64,000 bases of DNA, taken from assembly GCA_963799105.1 (NCBI GenBank), contig CAWCVR010000014.1, positions 1 through 64,000 of the forward strand, written 5' to 3'. The DNA is from CAWCVR01 sp963799105 (lineage in GTDB: Bacteria > Acidobacteriota > Terriglobia > Bryobacterales > Bryobacteraceae). Positions 11,096-20,540 of this stretch are shown here, in pieces. The notes under the pieces are model-generated. The model was not told the DNA's origin. It ran no database searches and saw nothing but the letters and a program-made list of their open reading frames with translations. Position 1 is the stretch's first letter. Each line of letters opens with the position of its first letter. Made by a program: the position numbers and the translations under genes.

Positions 11096-14000
11096 CTAGA
11101 ATCTCAGCAGCAGCGACGCCTGGAAGGCTCTCGGACCCCCCGCCTGCAGCATCGGCGCCAGACCGCTTCCCGGGCTGCCGGAGCCCAGCATCATGTTCAA
11201 CATCGACGTGGACTGGCCGAACAGCGGATTGTCCAGGAACTTTACCGGGTCGGCGAAGCTGGGCGTATTGAGGAGGTTGAACGCCTCGATGCGCAACCGC
11301 AGGGAGCGATACTCGCCCCTGGTGAACTCGTGGCTCAGCGCCGCATCGAACTGCGACATTCCGAAGCCGCAAATTGCGTTGCGGCCCAGACTACCCTGCA
11401 CCCCGGCCGCGGTGCTCTGGAAAGCGGCGGGATTCAGCCGCCGTCCTCCGGGCGCGGATGAGTCGAGGGTCCACACCGGTTTGGACGCCACCAGATTCGG
11501 CCGGAAGGCATTCGCCACGCCGATTCCGTCGTATTCCTCGGCCTGCTGAATGGTTATCGGGAACCCGGTCCGCGCCCGGAAGATGGCGCTCGCCGCCCAG
11601 CCCGCGAGCCATCCGCGCCGCGCGGCGGTGTCCTTCGCCCGCCCGAATTCGTACGCCGCCGACGCCGTGAAGGACTGACGCAGATCGAAGTCCGATGGAC
11701 CCCGGTCATTGGCCGGAGGCGAGCCGGCTCCCGCCCACACCAGGTACGCATCGCTCGAATCGTTGTCCATGGAGTGCGCCCAGGTGTACGACGTGGTGAC
11801 ATCCAGTCCATGCGTGAAGTGCCGCCGGTAGTGGATTTGCAGGGATTGATAGTCGGAACTGCCGTTGTTGGTAGTGAGCGCCACGAACTTGGCGGCGGTG
11901 TCTCCCGGAACTCCGCCCATCTCGCGGCGGATCAGGCTCCAGCCGGACGATCCCACATAACTCACCGACAGGGTGTCGTGCGCGCCGAATGCGTGCTCCA
12001 GCGCCACGTTCCACTGGCGGATCTCGGGCAGTTTCAGGTTGGGCATGAAGCCGTAACCCAGAACCGTGTTAAAGGGGGCATAACGTTGACTGGTGAACTT
12101 GCCGGCGCTGAGCGGTCCGCCATTCAGAATGTCGGTGGCGATGCTCAGGCTGGAGTCGTAATACAGGCCTCCACCGGCGCGCAGTACGGTGCTGCCATCG
12201 GCGGCCAGGCGGTACGCCAGACCGAGGCGCGGCGCGAAATCTCCATAGGAGGTGGGCCACAAAGGACGGGGCTGAAGCGCCAGGTCGGTGGTGCCCGAGG
12301 CGGGATTATAGAAGAAGATCAGGTTGCCCGCCAGGTCCGCGGCGCTGGGAACGGGCGAAGGGCTGAACTCCCAACGCAGGCCCGCGGCGACGGTCAGGCG
12401 TTTCGCCGGCTGCCAGGTATCCAGGGCCCATAGGGATAGTTCCTGAACCTTCACGGTCTGGGCCGGCGGCGCGCCGCCCGCGCCCGGCGTTATCGTGAAC
12501 ACCCACAGGTTCTTCATGCTGGTGAGGTCGGCCACCGAGTCGGCGATCACCCCCAAGGTATTGCCGGCATCTTCGCGGACGGCGGTGATGGCGCGATAGT
12601 CCGCCCCGAAACCCAGACTGTGCTTCTTGCGCCGCAACGCCACCGAATCCACCGCCTGAAACTGGCGCTGTTTGCGGTTGCCTTCGGGACCCGACACCAG
12701 TTGGCCGATGCCGCCGATAGTGAACCGCACCAGGTAGTTGCAGGGAGCGGGCGAATTCAGGAACGCCGAAACCATGGGCTGCAGAACGCAAGCCGGATCG
12801 CTCGATGGCGGCGGACCCACGGTATCCGCGCCCTCCGGCGGCGGCGCTGGCGGCGCCACGCTGCCGCTCCATGCCGAGTACGCGGTGGTCTCGGTTTCGT
12901 TCAAGCGCAGGTCCATGGTCAGGTTCGCGGTGGGACGCGCGTTGAGACCGGCGGTGAGGCTGCGGATGCGCAGATCCAGGTGGTCGATTCCCAGGTTGCC
13001 GAACTGGTTGGCGGAAGGGGAGTCGCTGTAGCGCGCGAACAGGCTGGCGCGGGAACCCAGGGCCTGATCGACACGCGCCGTGCCGGTGTCGAGGCCGGCC
13101 GGCAAGACATTGCTGCCCACCCATTCTCCAATGCCGCCGGTGAGTTGCCCGGCGTTGGGCATGGGAAACAGGCTCAGCGCCGGCTGCGCCCACCCCGCCG
13201 CCGCCTGCCGCGCCGCGAGCGAGGGCGTGGACTGCACCCACACGTAGGCCTGGCGCAGCGCCAGCCATTCGTAGGACAGGAAGAAGAACGTGCGGTCGCG
13301 GCGCAGCGGCCCGCCGAAAGTTTGCGTGACATCGGCCAGCCGCAACGGCAGACTTCCGAAGCCGGCCTGGTTGGCGAACCAGTTCCCGGCGGCGAACAGC
13401 TCGTGCCGCACGTGCAGCGACGTGGCGCCGTGGAATCCGTTGGACCCGGATTGCGTTGTGAGGGAAACGCCCGCCCCCGGAAGCCGGCCGAACTCGGCCA
13501 CGGTCGAGGAAGTCCGCACCTGTAGTACCTGGATGGATTCGAGCGGCGCCAGCGCGTCCAGACTGCCGAATGCGCTCACTCCCGGCAAGGTGCCGCCGGT
13601 GGACTGCGCCGGCAACCCGCCCGCGGTGACGCCGATGTTGGCGCTCACGTAATCCACCGTGAAGTAGTTCGAGTTGGGGCGCTGGCCGTTGACGGTGAAC
13701 TGCCCGGCTTCGCCGCGGGTGGCCGGCGTCACCACGGTGCCCGGCGTCATTCCCAGAAGGTCCAGCACCTTGCCGCCGTTGACCGGAATGCGGGTGATCT
13801 CGTCGTGCTCGAACTGGCCTCCCACGGAGGCGTCCGGCCGTTCGATCGGCGAAGCGATTCCCTCCACCCGGATCTCCTCGAACACCGACCCGAGTTGCAG
13901 GACGAAATCGATCTGGGTGGCCCCCTGGCCGGCCACGGGGACATTGAAGTTGTTGATCGGGCGGAATTGGTCCTTGGCGACCTTGATCGTGTATTGGCCT

Positions 14001-14203
14001 GGTTCGAGCGAGGTCACCGCGTAGGCGCCGCCCGGTTCGGACTCGGCAGTGCGGCGGAAGCCGGTCTTTTGATCGATGACGGTGATGGCCGCGGCGGGGA
14101 CGCCGGCGCCGGTCGCGTCCACAATCCGTCCGGCGATGCTCGCGGAGCGTTGACCCGACAATGGAGCCGCGCAGAAAGCGGCCACTGCGATAAATACCCG
14201 CAT
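11096..14203 (-). CDS. TonB-dependent receptor with carboxypeptidase-regulatory N-terminus (Oar-like)
   Basis: This protein of about 1035 residues belongs to the large acidobacterial Oar-like outer membrane transporters. After a signal peptide (MRVFIAVAAFCAAPLSGQ) comes a carboxypeptidase-regulatory-like beta sandwich (SIAGRIVDATGAGVPAAAIT, residues about 22-100), a plug domain (NGQRPNSNYFTVDYV region) and a long beta-barrel that ends in phenylalanine (LLLRF), the usual terminal outer-membrane signal. It should move a bulky substrate, often oligosaccharide or peptide, across the outer membrane. The ATG at 14203 gives the best signal peptide; in-frame starts exist at 14218 and 14272. It lies downstream of the sigma/anti-sigma pair on the same strand, so it may be their target. 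Confidence 0.9.
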   Translation of the reverse strand: MRVFIAVAAFCAAPLSGQRSASIAGRIVDATGAGVPAAAITVIDQKTGFRRTAESEPGGAYAVTSLEPGQYTIKVAKDQFRPINNFNVPVAGQGATQIDFVLQLGSVFEEIRVEGIASPIERPDASVGGQFEHDEITRIPVNGGKVLDLLGMTPGTVVTPATRGEAGQFTVNGQRPNSNYFTVDYVSANIGVTAGGLPAQSTGGTLPGVSAFGSLDALAPLESIQVLQVRTSSTVAEFGRLPGAGVSLTTQSGSNGFHGATSLHVRHELFAAGNWFANQAGFGSLPLRLADVTQTFGGPLRRDRTFFFLSYEWLALRQAYVWVQSTPSLAARQAAAGWAQPALSLFPMPNAGQLTGGIGEWVGSNVLPAGLDTGTARVDQALGSRASLFARYSDSPSANQFGNLGIDHLDLRIRSLTAGLNARPTANLTMDLRLNETETTAYSAWSGSVAPPAPPPEGADTVGPPPSSDPACVLQPMVSAFLNSPAPCNYLVRFTIGGIGQLVSGPEGNRKQRQFQAVDSVALRRKKHSLGFGADYRAITAVREDAGNTLGVIADSVADLTSMKNLWVFTITPGAGGAPPAQTVKVQELSLWALDTWQPAKRLTVAAGLRWEFSPSPVPSAADLAGNLIFFYNPASGTTDLALQPRPLWPTSYGDFAPRLGLAYRLAADGSTVLRAGGGLYYDSSLSIATDILNGGPLSAGKFTSQRYAPFNTVLGYGFMPNLKLPEIRQWNVALEHAFGAHDTLSVSYVGSSGWSLIRREMGGVPGDTAAKFVALTTNNGSSDYQSLQIHYRRHFTHGLDVTTSYTWAHSMDNDSSDAYLVWAGAGSPPANDRGPSDFDLRQSFTASAAYEFGRAKDTAARRGWLAGWAASAIFRARTGFPITIQQAEEYDGIGVANAFRPNLVASKPVWTLDSSAPGGRRLNPAAFQSTAAGVQGSLGRNAICGFGMSQFDAALSHEFTRGEYRSLRLRIEAFNLLNTPSFADPVKFLDNPLFGQSTSMLNMMLGSGSPGSGLAPMLQAGGPRAFQASLLLRF

Positions 14204-14320
14204 CCTGCCCGGGACCATTGATTCTACCCTACACCCTCCACCGGTGAAATTGTGGAACTGGGGGACGGGCAAAATGTGAGGGATCGGACGGTTCCGAGAG
14301 GCTGCGAGACGCTTCCGGCG

Positions 14321-15973
14321 TTACTGATTCACGAGCGCGGAGCAGTGGTCGGCCTGGGCCCGAAGTTCGGCCAGAGCACTCAAGACTTCCGAGGGTAATT
14401 GAGTGGAGGTGCTGTTCTGACCGGGCGTTACCCCGAGCAGCGCCGACAGGCGCACCTCCACGAGTTGAGAGGCTCGAAGGACCTCTTCGACGGACGACTG
14501 CCATGCCGTCCCTTCCGCCGGACGCCGGGCTTGGACCGTGGCGCCGATCGCGGTTAGGGACGGCACAAGGAGAGACTGAACATCGCCGACCTGCTTGGAC
14601 AACTGGCTCACGTGATCGCGCAGCATATCCCGCAACATGCGCCGATCGTTGGCCGTAAGCCCCGATTCAATTTCCACGGGAAACTTCTCCGCCAGGTTCC
14701 GCAGGGCATAGGCGCGGGACATGACGGTTTCATTGGATTTCAGTACGGTGGCGCTGAACCGCTGGAATTCGGCCCGGCCGCCGAGTTGATCCTCCAGGCG
14801 GGTCTGCGCGGCGCCGGCCGGAGAAGACGCGGCGTCTTGCGTTCCCATGACACGATCCGCGGACAGCGCCTGAGGTTCGGAAAACTGGACGGAAACGTTC
14901 GGCTTGGAATCCAGGTCCTCGTGAATTCGCCGCTGAACCTGAGACGGGACCCCCACGCCTCCCACCACTACTTTTCCGTCCGAAAGCGTGACTTCCACCG
15001 GATCGCCCAGGTCGGCCCCGATCTGGTGCAGTTCGGAGAGCACCTCTAGCTGATCGGAGATCGAGGCCGTGGCCCCGGGCACGACTGCGGCCGGCCGGCT
15101 TGGAACGACGGGCCGCACAGGATCCTCGACGTGTCCAGCGGTGTTCGTACCACCGCCGGCCGGAGGCTCCGTTATCTCGGTGAACTCAATCCAATTTCGA
15201 TCGCGAAACTCCAGCCGCCCCTCGACCGGGCGCAGGTCGCCGGTGGAAAGCAGCAGAGTGGCATCGGCCACGTCCCCCGTGGCGGCGACGGTATGAATCC
15301 GGTAGCAGGATTCCGCCGGCGCTTGCGGGTCGGCGACGGTAGCGACCGGGTCGTCCCGCTCCCCGGCCACGCCATCGCGCCAATCGCTGTACGACCGCGC
15401 GCTCAACGGATCTTCCGCATTGTAGCGAGCCTTCGCGAACAGGCTCTCCACGGTCGCGGGCATGGGCGCCTGGGCGACTGCGCGGGTTCCCACGGCACGC
15501 GTAAAAGCGAAACTTGCGGTATGGATGCGGATGGCGCGCAGGGCGATGGGCCGAACCGTTTCGGCGGCCACCGCGCGCTTCAGCAGCGCGGCCGCCTCGA
15601 CCGCGGGCGCCTTCTGGAACTGGTAGATCACCGCCCACAGCAGCGCCAGAACGGCGGCGCCGGCGGCAGCCTGCCGCAGCATCGGGAAGCTGAGGCAGCG
15701 CTTCCAGAACGGTTCGCTCTCGAACGACGCGTCGATGCGCGCAAACTCACGGGAGAGGTCCGGCCACGCCTTGGGCGGCGCCGGAACATACGCCTGCATT
15801 TGCTTGCGGTAGCGGACGCACTCGGCTACGGTGCCTTGCAATTCCTCCACCGAGCCGCGGCACTGCCAGCACGCTTCCAGATGACGCCGCACCTGGCGGG
15901 ACTTCCACCCCGGCAGTTCGCCGTCGATGTAGCGCAGCAGCAGGTCTTCGGCGGGATGTTGGAAGCTACTCAT
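14321..15973 (-). CDS. Anti-sigma factor-like membrane protein with a large C-terminal domain
   Basis: This 550-residue protein begins with an anti-sigma zinc-finger region: HPAEDLLLRYIDGEL, then RRHLEACWQC, giving the H-x3-C-x2-C pattern near residues 30-40. A single transmembrane segment follows near residues 105-125 (AAAGAAVLALLWAVIY). The remaining 420 residues are predicted outside the cytoplasm and were not recognised; they are helical towards the end. Anti-sigma factors of this type hold an ECF sigma factor until an outside signal arrives. The start overlaps the sigma gene by 8 bases, so translation is coupled. The sensor part is unusually large. Confidence 0.82.
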   Translation of the reverse strand: MSSFQHPAEDLLLRYIDGELPGWKSRQVRRHLEACWQCRGSVEELQGTVAECVRYRKQMQAYVPAPPKAWPDLSREFARIDASFESEPFWKRCLSFPMLRQAAAGAAVLALLWAVIYQFQKAPAVEAAALLKRAVAAETVRPIALRAIRIHTASFAFTRAVGTRAVAQAPMPATVESLFAKARYNAEDPLSARSYSDWRDGVAGERDDPVATVADPQAPAESCYRIHTVAATGDVADATLLLSTGDLRPVEGRLEFRDRNWIEFTEITEPPAGGGTNTAGHVEDPVRPVVPSRPAAVVPGATASISDQLEVLSELHQIGADLGDPVEVTLSDGKVVVGGVGVPSQVQRRIHEDLDSKPNVSVQFSEPQALSADRVMGTQDAASSPAGAAQTRLEDQLGGRAEFQRFSATVLKSNETVMSRAYALRNLAEKFPVEIESGLTANDRRMLRDMLRDHVSQLSKQVGDVQSLLVPSLTAIGATVQARRPAEGTAWQSSVEEVLRASQLVEVRLSALLGVTPGQNSTSTQLPSEVLSALAELRAQADHCSALVNQ

Positions 15974-16520
15974 CGCGCACCTTCTTCAACCGCACCATGG
16001 CGCGGCGCAGGAACTCGCCCACCGCCGACGCGCTGATTCCCAGCGCCGATCCGATCTCGGGATACCGCAATCCTTCCATCCTCAGAAACAGGCAGCGCTT
16101 CTGCTGGTCGGAAAGACCCTCCACCGCGCGGTGAAACTGCTGGAAGCGTTCCCGCTCCAGCAGGGCGTGTTCCGGGGTGTCGGTATGCGAGGCCAACTGC
16201 AACTCCAGGCCGGCATCGAACGGGTCTTCCGACGCCTGCCGGGCCCGCACCTTCAGACCGTAATTGTGCGCCACACGGAAAATCCAGCCGCGGGCATTCT
16301 GAATGTCGTCGCCCTTCTTGAGGGACGCGTACAGCCGCAGAAAAACTTCCTGCACCGTCTCCTGCGCCCGCTCGGGACGAAGACCCAGCGTGAGCAGGTA
16401 GCGGTAAACGTCCTCGCGCGACTCTTCGAACAACCCGGCCACGCGGTCCTGCAACGCGGTTGCCGTCCGATCCAGCCGGAAGACTGTCACGAGTTCGATA
16501 CCTAACGCGAGCACCGACAT
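15966..16520 (-). CDS. RNA polymerase ECF-type sigma factor
   Basis: This 184-residue protein has ECF sigma regions 2 and 4. Region 2 shows EDVYRYLLTLGLRPERAQET followed by VQEVFLRLY. Region 4 shows LSDQQKRCLFLRMEGLRYPE followed by IGSALGISASAVGEFLRRAM, a clear helix-turn-helix. It would direct RNA polymerase to a small regulon in answer to the membrane protein encoded next to it. The ATG at 16520 with GAGG upstream fits the domain start; a longer frame to 16622 adds 34 residues that do not look like sigma factor. It is the first gene of the sigma/anti-sigma/TonB-receptor run. Confidence 0.92.
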   Translation of the reverse strand: MSVLALGIELVTVFRLDRTATALQDRVAGLFEESREDVYRYLLTLGLRPERAQETVQEVFLRLYASLKKGDDIQNARGWIFRVAHNYGLKVRARQASEDPFDAGLELQLASHTDTPEHALLERERFQQFHRAVEGLSDQQKRCLFLRMEGLRYPEIGSALGISASAVGEFLRRAMVRLKKVRDE

Positions 16521-16749
16521 TGCCTCAAAGTCACTACTAAGACCCGTGTCCCCTACGTTTCCACTACACCCCGGCGAAAAATATATTTTAGACTCCGCTC
16601 GGAAGCTGCTTTGAGGACGCAATGCCCTTTGGTTGCTAGTGGTTACACGGGTTTCGGGCTTCGCCGGCTGGGTCGCGCCCGCGATTCCAGTGTAGTTGAA
16701 TGGAGCACCTGCGGGGTCTTTTAAGTTGTAGCGGACAATTTACAAGCCA

Positions 16750-17823
16750 GTGCCCAACGGAACCGTTTGCGTCGCCATCGTAACCTACAACAGCGGTCGT
16801 TATATCCGCCGTTGCCTTGAAGCCTTGCTCCGGCAGAAAGGGGTGCCGCTGGATATTGTGGTCGTTGACAACGCGTCCACCGACGGCACGCTGGAGATTC
16901 TAAAGGAGTTCGGAGACCGCATCCGGGTTCTGCGCGGCGATTGCAACGAGGGATTTGCAGCCGCCCAGAATCGCGCCATCCGCTCCAGCACCTCCGAGTG
17001 GGTGCTTTGCCTGAATCCCGATGTCCTGCTGCGGCCCGGCTTCATCCGCCGCCTGGTGGACGCCGGCTGTGCCGATCCCAGCGCGGGCACCGTCTGCGGC
17101 AAGCTCTACTCGATCGGCCCCGGATTCCAGGCGCTCGCCGAACCGCGAATCGACTCCACCGGAATCTATTTCACCCCGGCCATGCGCCATTTCGACCGTG
17201 GTTGGCACGAACCGGACCGTCAGCGCTTCGAGCGCATGGAGTACGTCTTCGGCGCCACCGCGGCCGCCGCTCTGTACCGGCGGCGGATGATCGAGGACGT
17301 GTCGCTCGACGGCGAGTTCTTCGACCCGGATTTCTTCGTCTACCGCGAGGATGCCGACGTGGCGTGGCGCGCCCTTCTGATGGGCTGGCGCTGCATCTAC
17401 ACGCCCGCCGCCACCGCCTACCACGTGCGTACCTTCATTCCCGGCAACCGGCGCTCGGTGCCCGCCTTCATCAATATGCACTCGGTGAAGAACCGGTTTC
17501 TGATGCGCATCAAGAATGCCACCGGCGGACTGTACCGCCGCCATTGGCTGCCGATGACGTTCCGCGACCTGGTGGTGGCCGGCGGGTGCCTGTTCTGGGA
17601 ACCCGCGTCCCTGCCGGCCTTCTGGCACGTGGCGCGTCTCTTCCCCCGCGCCATCCATCGCCGCCGGCTGATCATGGGCCGCCGCCGCATCAGCGACGCC
17701 GAGCTGGCGAAATGGTTCGCCTTCCGGCCCGCGGCGATTCCCCTGGACGAAGCGGCGGAAGCGGGCGCGGCCGGCGCTCCGCTTCGCGCCGCTCCGCTGC
17801 CCGCGGCGGACTACGTGGCGTAA
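16750..17823 (+). CDS. Family 2 glycosyltransferase, rhamnosyltransferase-like
   Basis: This 357-residue protein has a GT-A fold N-terminus: VAIVTYNSGRYIRRCLEALL, then DIVVVDNASTDGT and the acceptor-side motif FFVYREDADVAWRAL near residue 195. This pattern is typical of GT2 enzymes of the WbbL type that add sugars to polysaccharide or lipid carriers at the cytoplasmic membrane. A basic C-terminal region may contact the membrane. The start is GTG at 16750. It is divergent from the sigma gene and stands alone. The true donor and acceptor are unknown. Confidence 0.88.
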   Translation: MPNGTVCVAIVTYNSGRYIRRCLEALLRQKGVPLDIVVVDNASTDGTLEILKEFGDRIRVLRGDCNEGFAAAQNRAIRSSTSEWVLCLNPDVLLRPGFIRRLVDAGCADPSAGTVCGKLYSIGPGFQALAEPRIDSTGIYFTPAMRHFDRGWHEPDRQRFERMEYVFGATAAAALYRRRMIEDVSLDGEFFDPDFFVYREDADVAWRALLMGWRCIYTPAATAYHVRTFIPGNRRSVPAFINMHSVKNRFLMRIKNATGGLYRRHWLPMTFRDLVVAGGCLFWEPASLPAFWHVARLFPRAIHRRRLIMGRRRISDAELAKWFAFRPAAIPLDEAAEAGAAGAPLRAAPLPAADYVA

Positions 17824-18161
17824 CCCGGGGGTCGGAAGCCGTGAGAGGATCGTGCGCACCGCCGGGTTGACAGACGAAAGCGTCTGTTCCACAGAGCAGC
17901 AGAGCCGCAACCCCACCGCGCGGGACATTCCGGGCTGCCGGGGGCCGGATCGTCTCGCGCGCAGGCGAGCTCCGCTCGCCGGGCCGATTACGGGTGCCCT
18001 CTGGGCGGGGCCGCAGGCTGCCAGCCTGCCCCGAATAAGACCGTCGCGGCGCGCGAAGAATTTGACAGGTAGTAGTACATTGCCGCCGGGCAGGCGCTGC
18101 CGCCTGCCAACGGCAGTTAAGCCCCAGCCCGCTGCGCGCCGCCTGCTACCATAAGCTCGCT
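17824..18161. repeat. Gene-free spacer with two GGCAGGC-type palindromes (family C)
   Basis: No gene is seen in these 338 bases. They contain GCAGGCTG-C-CAGCCTGC at 18013-18029, GGCAGGCG-CTGC-CGCCTGCC at 18089-18108, and a GGCGAG/CTCGCC hairpin upstream. The first two belong to a repeat type also found at 41268, 44306 and 60387. Confidence 0.65.
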
Positions 18162-18596
18162 ATGAGTTTCCAATGGCTCACCATGCGCATCACCGAGGAA
18201 CAGGAGCGCCGTCAGCGCGAGGCCGAGGTGCTGGCCCGCCTGCCGAGCGCCATCGATGAACTGCACTCCGACCTCAAGGGGTGCATCGACGAGTACCAGA
18301 AAGCATTCGGCCCGGAATCGGTCGAGATCTCCAAGCAGATGTCCCGCATCCGCGTGACCGTTCGCGAGAAACGGCAAGGCAAGTGGGAGCCCACCGCCAA
18401 AATCGAGGTCCAGGTGGACACCGTGCTGCCGGGCTTTCAGGTGGATTGCGTCGGCGGGCCGCTCACCTTCGAAGTCGGCATGCTGCCGGGAGACAAGACT
18501 TACTACCGCGACACGAAACTGGACCAGTATCTCGCCTCCGAGGAGTTGACCCGCCGCATTCTCGACCGTGGTCTGTTTCCCAGATTGCCCGAATGA
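18162..18596 (+). CDS. Conserved-looking protein of unknown function
   Basis: This 144-residue cytoplasmic protein was not recognised. Residues 9-50 are strongly charged and likely helical (RITEEQERRQREAEVLARL), followed by a mixed strand region with many valines and glycines (IEVQVDTVLPGFQVDCVGGP) and a short helical end. It has no signal peptide and no obvious metal site. The nearest genes are a GT2 enzyme upstream and a convergent DUF6807 protein, so context gives no function. Confidence 0.7.
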   Translation: MSFQWLTMRITEEQERRQREAEVLARLPSAIDELHSDLKGCIDEYQKAFGPESVEISKQMSRIRVTVREKRQGKWEPTAKIEVQVDTVLPGFQVDCVGGPLTFEVGMLPGDKTYYRDTKLDQYLASEELTRRILDRGLFPRLPE

Positions 18597-18612
18597 CCGG
18601 GCCGGGGCGCGA

Positions 18613-19602
18613 TCACTTGCCCAAGACGTACCTGTCCCACTGGGCGGGGATATTGGCCGTGGCCGCATCGCCCGGATGGACGATCAGGCGGTAGCGGAAT
18701 CGCAGGCTCTTGCCGGGTTCCAGCTCCGTCGGGGAATCCTGGGTCCTGTCGCCGGTGAAGGCCGCGATGCCGAACGGGTTGGCGGCGAACAAGCCATACG
18801 CCCGCGCGTGCCAGCGCACCGGGTGGCGCGGGTTCCCGGGATTGTCCAGAATGGCGACGCCCACCTTCTCATCGCCGATGGAGCCGGAGTAGTCGCACCA
18901 GTTGGACGGCTTGCCCCAAAGCGCCTTCTCGCCCTTCAGACCATCGGCATTGACCATGTGGCCGCTGCCGACGTCCTCCTGCAAGACCGGACGAAGGCGA
19001 ATGCCGAAGACGCCGTCCTTGCTGTCGCCGAAGACCACCTTCCGGACGGCCGTGAGGGTGATGTCGAAGTCCACCACGCGCAGTGACCGGTCGGCGTAGA
19101 AGGTCATCACCCGCGACTCGGTAAGCAGCGCCGAGCCGCCACGGTCCTGCCACTCGAAGGTGGCGGCGATGGAGCCCTGCTTGCGGCCGCTGGTCACTTT
19201 CCCGACTTTCTTGAGCACGATCTTGCCACGGTCGGGCCGGTTGTAGGGCGGAGTATCCAGGGGGGCGATGTTCCAGAAGTCCAGTTTGTTGACGCTGTCG
19301 TGGGCAAACCACACGCCGCGCTGATGCGGGTGGTCCGGCTTAATGGTCTTGTCCGCGAACATCTTGTCTTCTTCGGCCACCTTCTCCATGGGCCACATGC
19401 GGGTCACGTAGGTTCCGGAGGGGGCGCGCAAGGGGAAGAGGTATGGCTTCACTACCTGGTCGCCGGCCATGAAGAACTCCGTAAACGGCTGGCCGTTGAT
19501 CTCAACCGCAATCTTCTGGGACCCGGGGACGATCTTGACCTGGGCGGAGGCGGCCAAGGCGAACAGAGCCGCCGCCGGAAGGAGCGCGAGTGTTGGCTTC
19601 AT
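18613..19602 (-). CDS. Secreted PmoA-like protein (DUF6807)
   Basis: This 329-residue protein has a clear signal peptide ending ALAASAQ near residue 21. The body matches the PmoA/DUF6807 type common in Acidobacteria, Planctomycetes and Bacteroidetes: HPHQRGVWFAHDSVN near residues 91-105 and a tryptophan-rich core, with RFRYRLIVHPG near the end. Despite the PmoA name, it is not a methane monooxygenase subunit. Such proteins usually lie near sugar-processing genes and are thought to act in carbohydrate use, but no activity is established. It stands alone here. Confidence 0.85.
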   Translation of the reverse strand: MKPTLALLPAAALFALAASAQVKIVPGSQKIAVEINGQPFTEFFMAGDQVVKPYLFPLRAPSGTYVTRMWPMEKVAEEDKMFADKTIKPDHPHQRGVWFAHDSVNKLDFWNIAPLDTPPYNRPDRGKIVLKKVGKVTSGRKQGSIAATFEWQDRGGSALLTESRVMTFYADRSLRVVDFDITLTAVRKVVFGDSKDGVFGIRLRPVLQEDVGSGHMVNADGLKGEKALWGKPSNWCDYSGSIGDEKVGVAILDNPGNPRHPVRWHARAYGLFAANPFGIAAFTGDRTQDSPTELEPGKSLRFRYRLIVHPGDAATANIPAQWDRYVLGK

Positions 19603-19706
19603 GGCGCCTATTCTACCGCCCTCCGCCGCGGGCCGGCGGCGCCGCCCCTTCTATGGTGTGCGCGACAGAAGCGTATCCGCTCGAGTAATGCGGGGCGCCG
19701 TTGAAA

Positions 19707-19743
19707 GCTCGGGCCGCTCGCTCACGCTCGCGGTTCCGGGCCG
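19707..19743 (-). repeat. Dispersed repeat, family A copy 2
   Basis: Minus-strand copy of the GGAACCGCGAGCGTGAGCGA repeat with GC-rich flanks, in the 174-base spacer between the PPK2 pair and the DUF6807 gene. Confidence 0.65.
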
Positions 19744-19776
19744 CACTTCCGTCTCGCCCATCCCCTCCATGTCCCT

Positions 19777-20535
19777 TTACGCATGCCCGCCCGCATGAGT
19801 CGGCAGCGCGGCGGTTGGCTTGTAGTTCAGTTCGCGGCTCAGGGATTTCACGATGGTCGACAGGCACTTCACCCGTGCGAACCACTTGAAATTTCCCTCG
19901 ACGACGGTCCAGGGAGCGATATTGGTGCTGGTCTTAACCAGCATCTCCTCGACGGCCGCCAGGTACTCGTCCCATTTCTGGCGGTTGCGCCAGTCTTCGT
20001 CGGTCAGTTTCCAGCGCTTGTAGGGCGTCTGCTCGCGCTGATCGAAACGGCGCAGTTGCTCTTCCTTGCCGATGTGGATCCAGAATTTCACGACGACGGT
20101 GCCGGCTTCGGTCAACTGCCGTTCGAAATCGTTGATCTCGCGGTAGGCCCGCTTCCATTCGGCTCCCTTGGCGAAACCCTCCACCCGCTCCACCAGCACG
20201 CGGCCGTACCAACTGCGGTCGAACATGAGCACCTGCTTTTCCTGGGGAGGCTTCAGCCGGCGCCAGAAGCGCCAGAGATAGTGGTGCGTCTTGTCCTCGC
20301 CCACCGGGGCGGCGATGGAGAGGACTTCGTATCCGCGGGGGTCGAGCTTTTCGGTGACGCGGCGGATGTTGCCGCCCTTGCCGGCGGCGTCCCACCCTTC
20401 GTAGACCACCACCAGGGTCCGCTTGCGGGAGTAGAGCTGGTAGGCCAGTTCGCGGAGTTGCAACTGGTGCAGCAGAAGTTTGCGCGCGTATTCGCCGCGC
20501 GAAAGCTGCCGGTCGAGATTGACGGTTTCCAGCAT
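19777..20535 (-). CDS. Polyphosphate kinase 2 (PPK2) family protein, second of a tandem pair
   Basis: This 252-residue single-domain PPK2 protein would transfer phosphate between polyphosphate and a nucleoside mono- or diphosphate in the cytoplasm. Walker A is EGWDAAGKGG at residues 46-55; the lid/Walker B region is DRSWYGRVLVERVEGF near 115. Residue positions match the upstream gene exactly at Walker A, so the two arose by duplication. The start (ATG 20535) lies 5 bases after the upstream stop, which implies one operon and likely translational coupling. Together they resemble a split version of the two-domain polyphosphate:AMP phosphotransferase. The nucleotide preference is not known. Confidence 0.88.
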   Translation of the reverse strand: MLETVNLDRQLSRGEYARKLLLHQLQLRELAYQLYSRKRTLVVVYEGWDAAGKGGNIRRVTEKLDPRGYEVLSIAAPVGEDKTHHYLWRFWRRLKPPQEKQVLMFDRSWYGRVLVERVEGFAKGAEWKRAYREINDFERQLTEAGTVVVKFWIHIGKEEQLRRFDQREQTPYKRWKLTDEDWRNRQKWDEYLAAVEEMLVKTSTNIAPWTVVEGNFKWFARVKCLSTIVKSLSRELNYKPTAALPTHAGGHA

Positions 20536-20540
20536 GGAGC

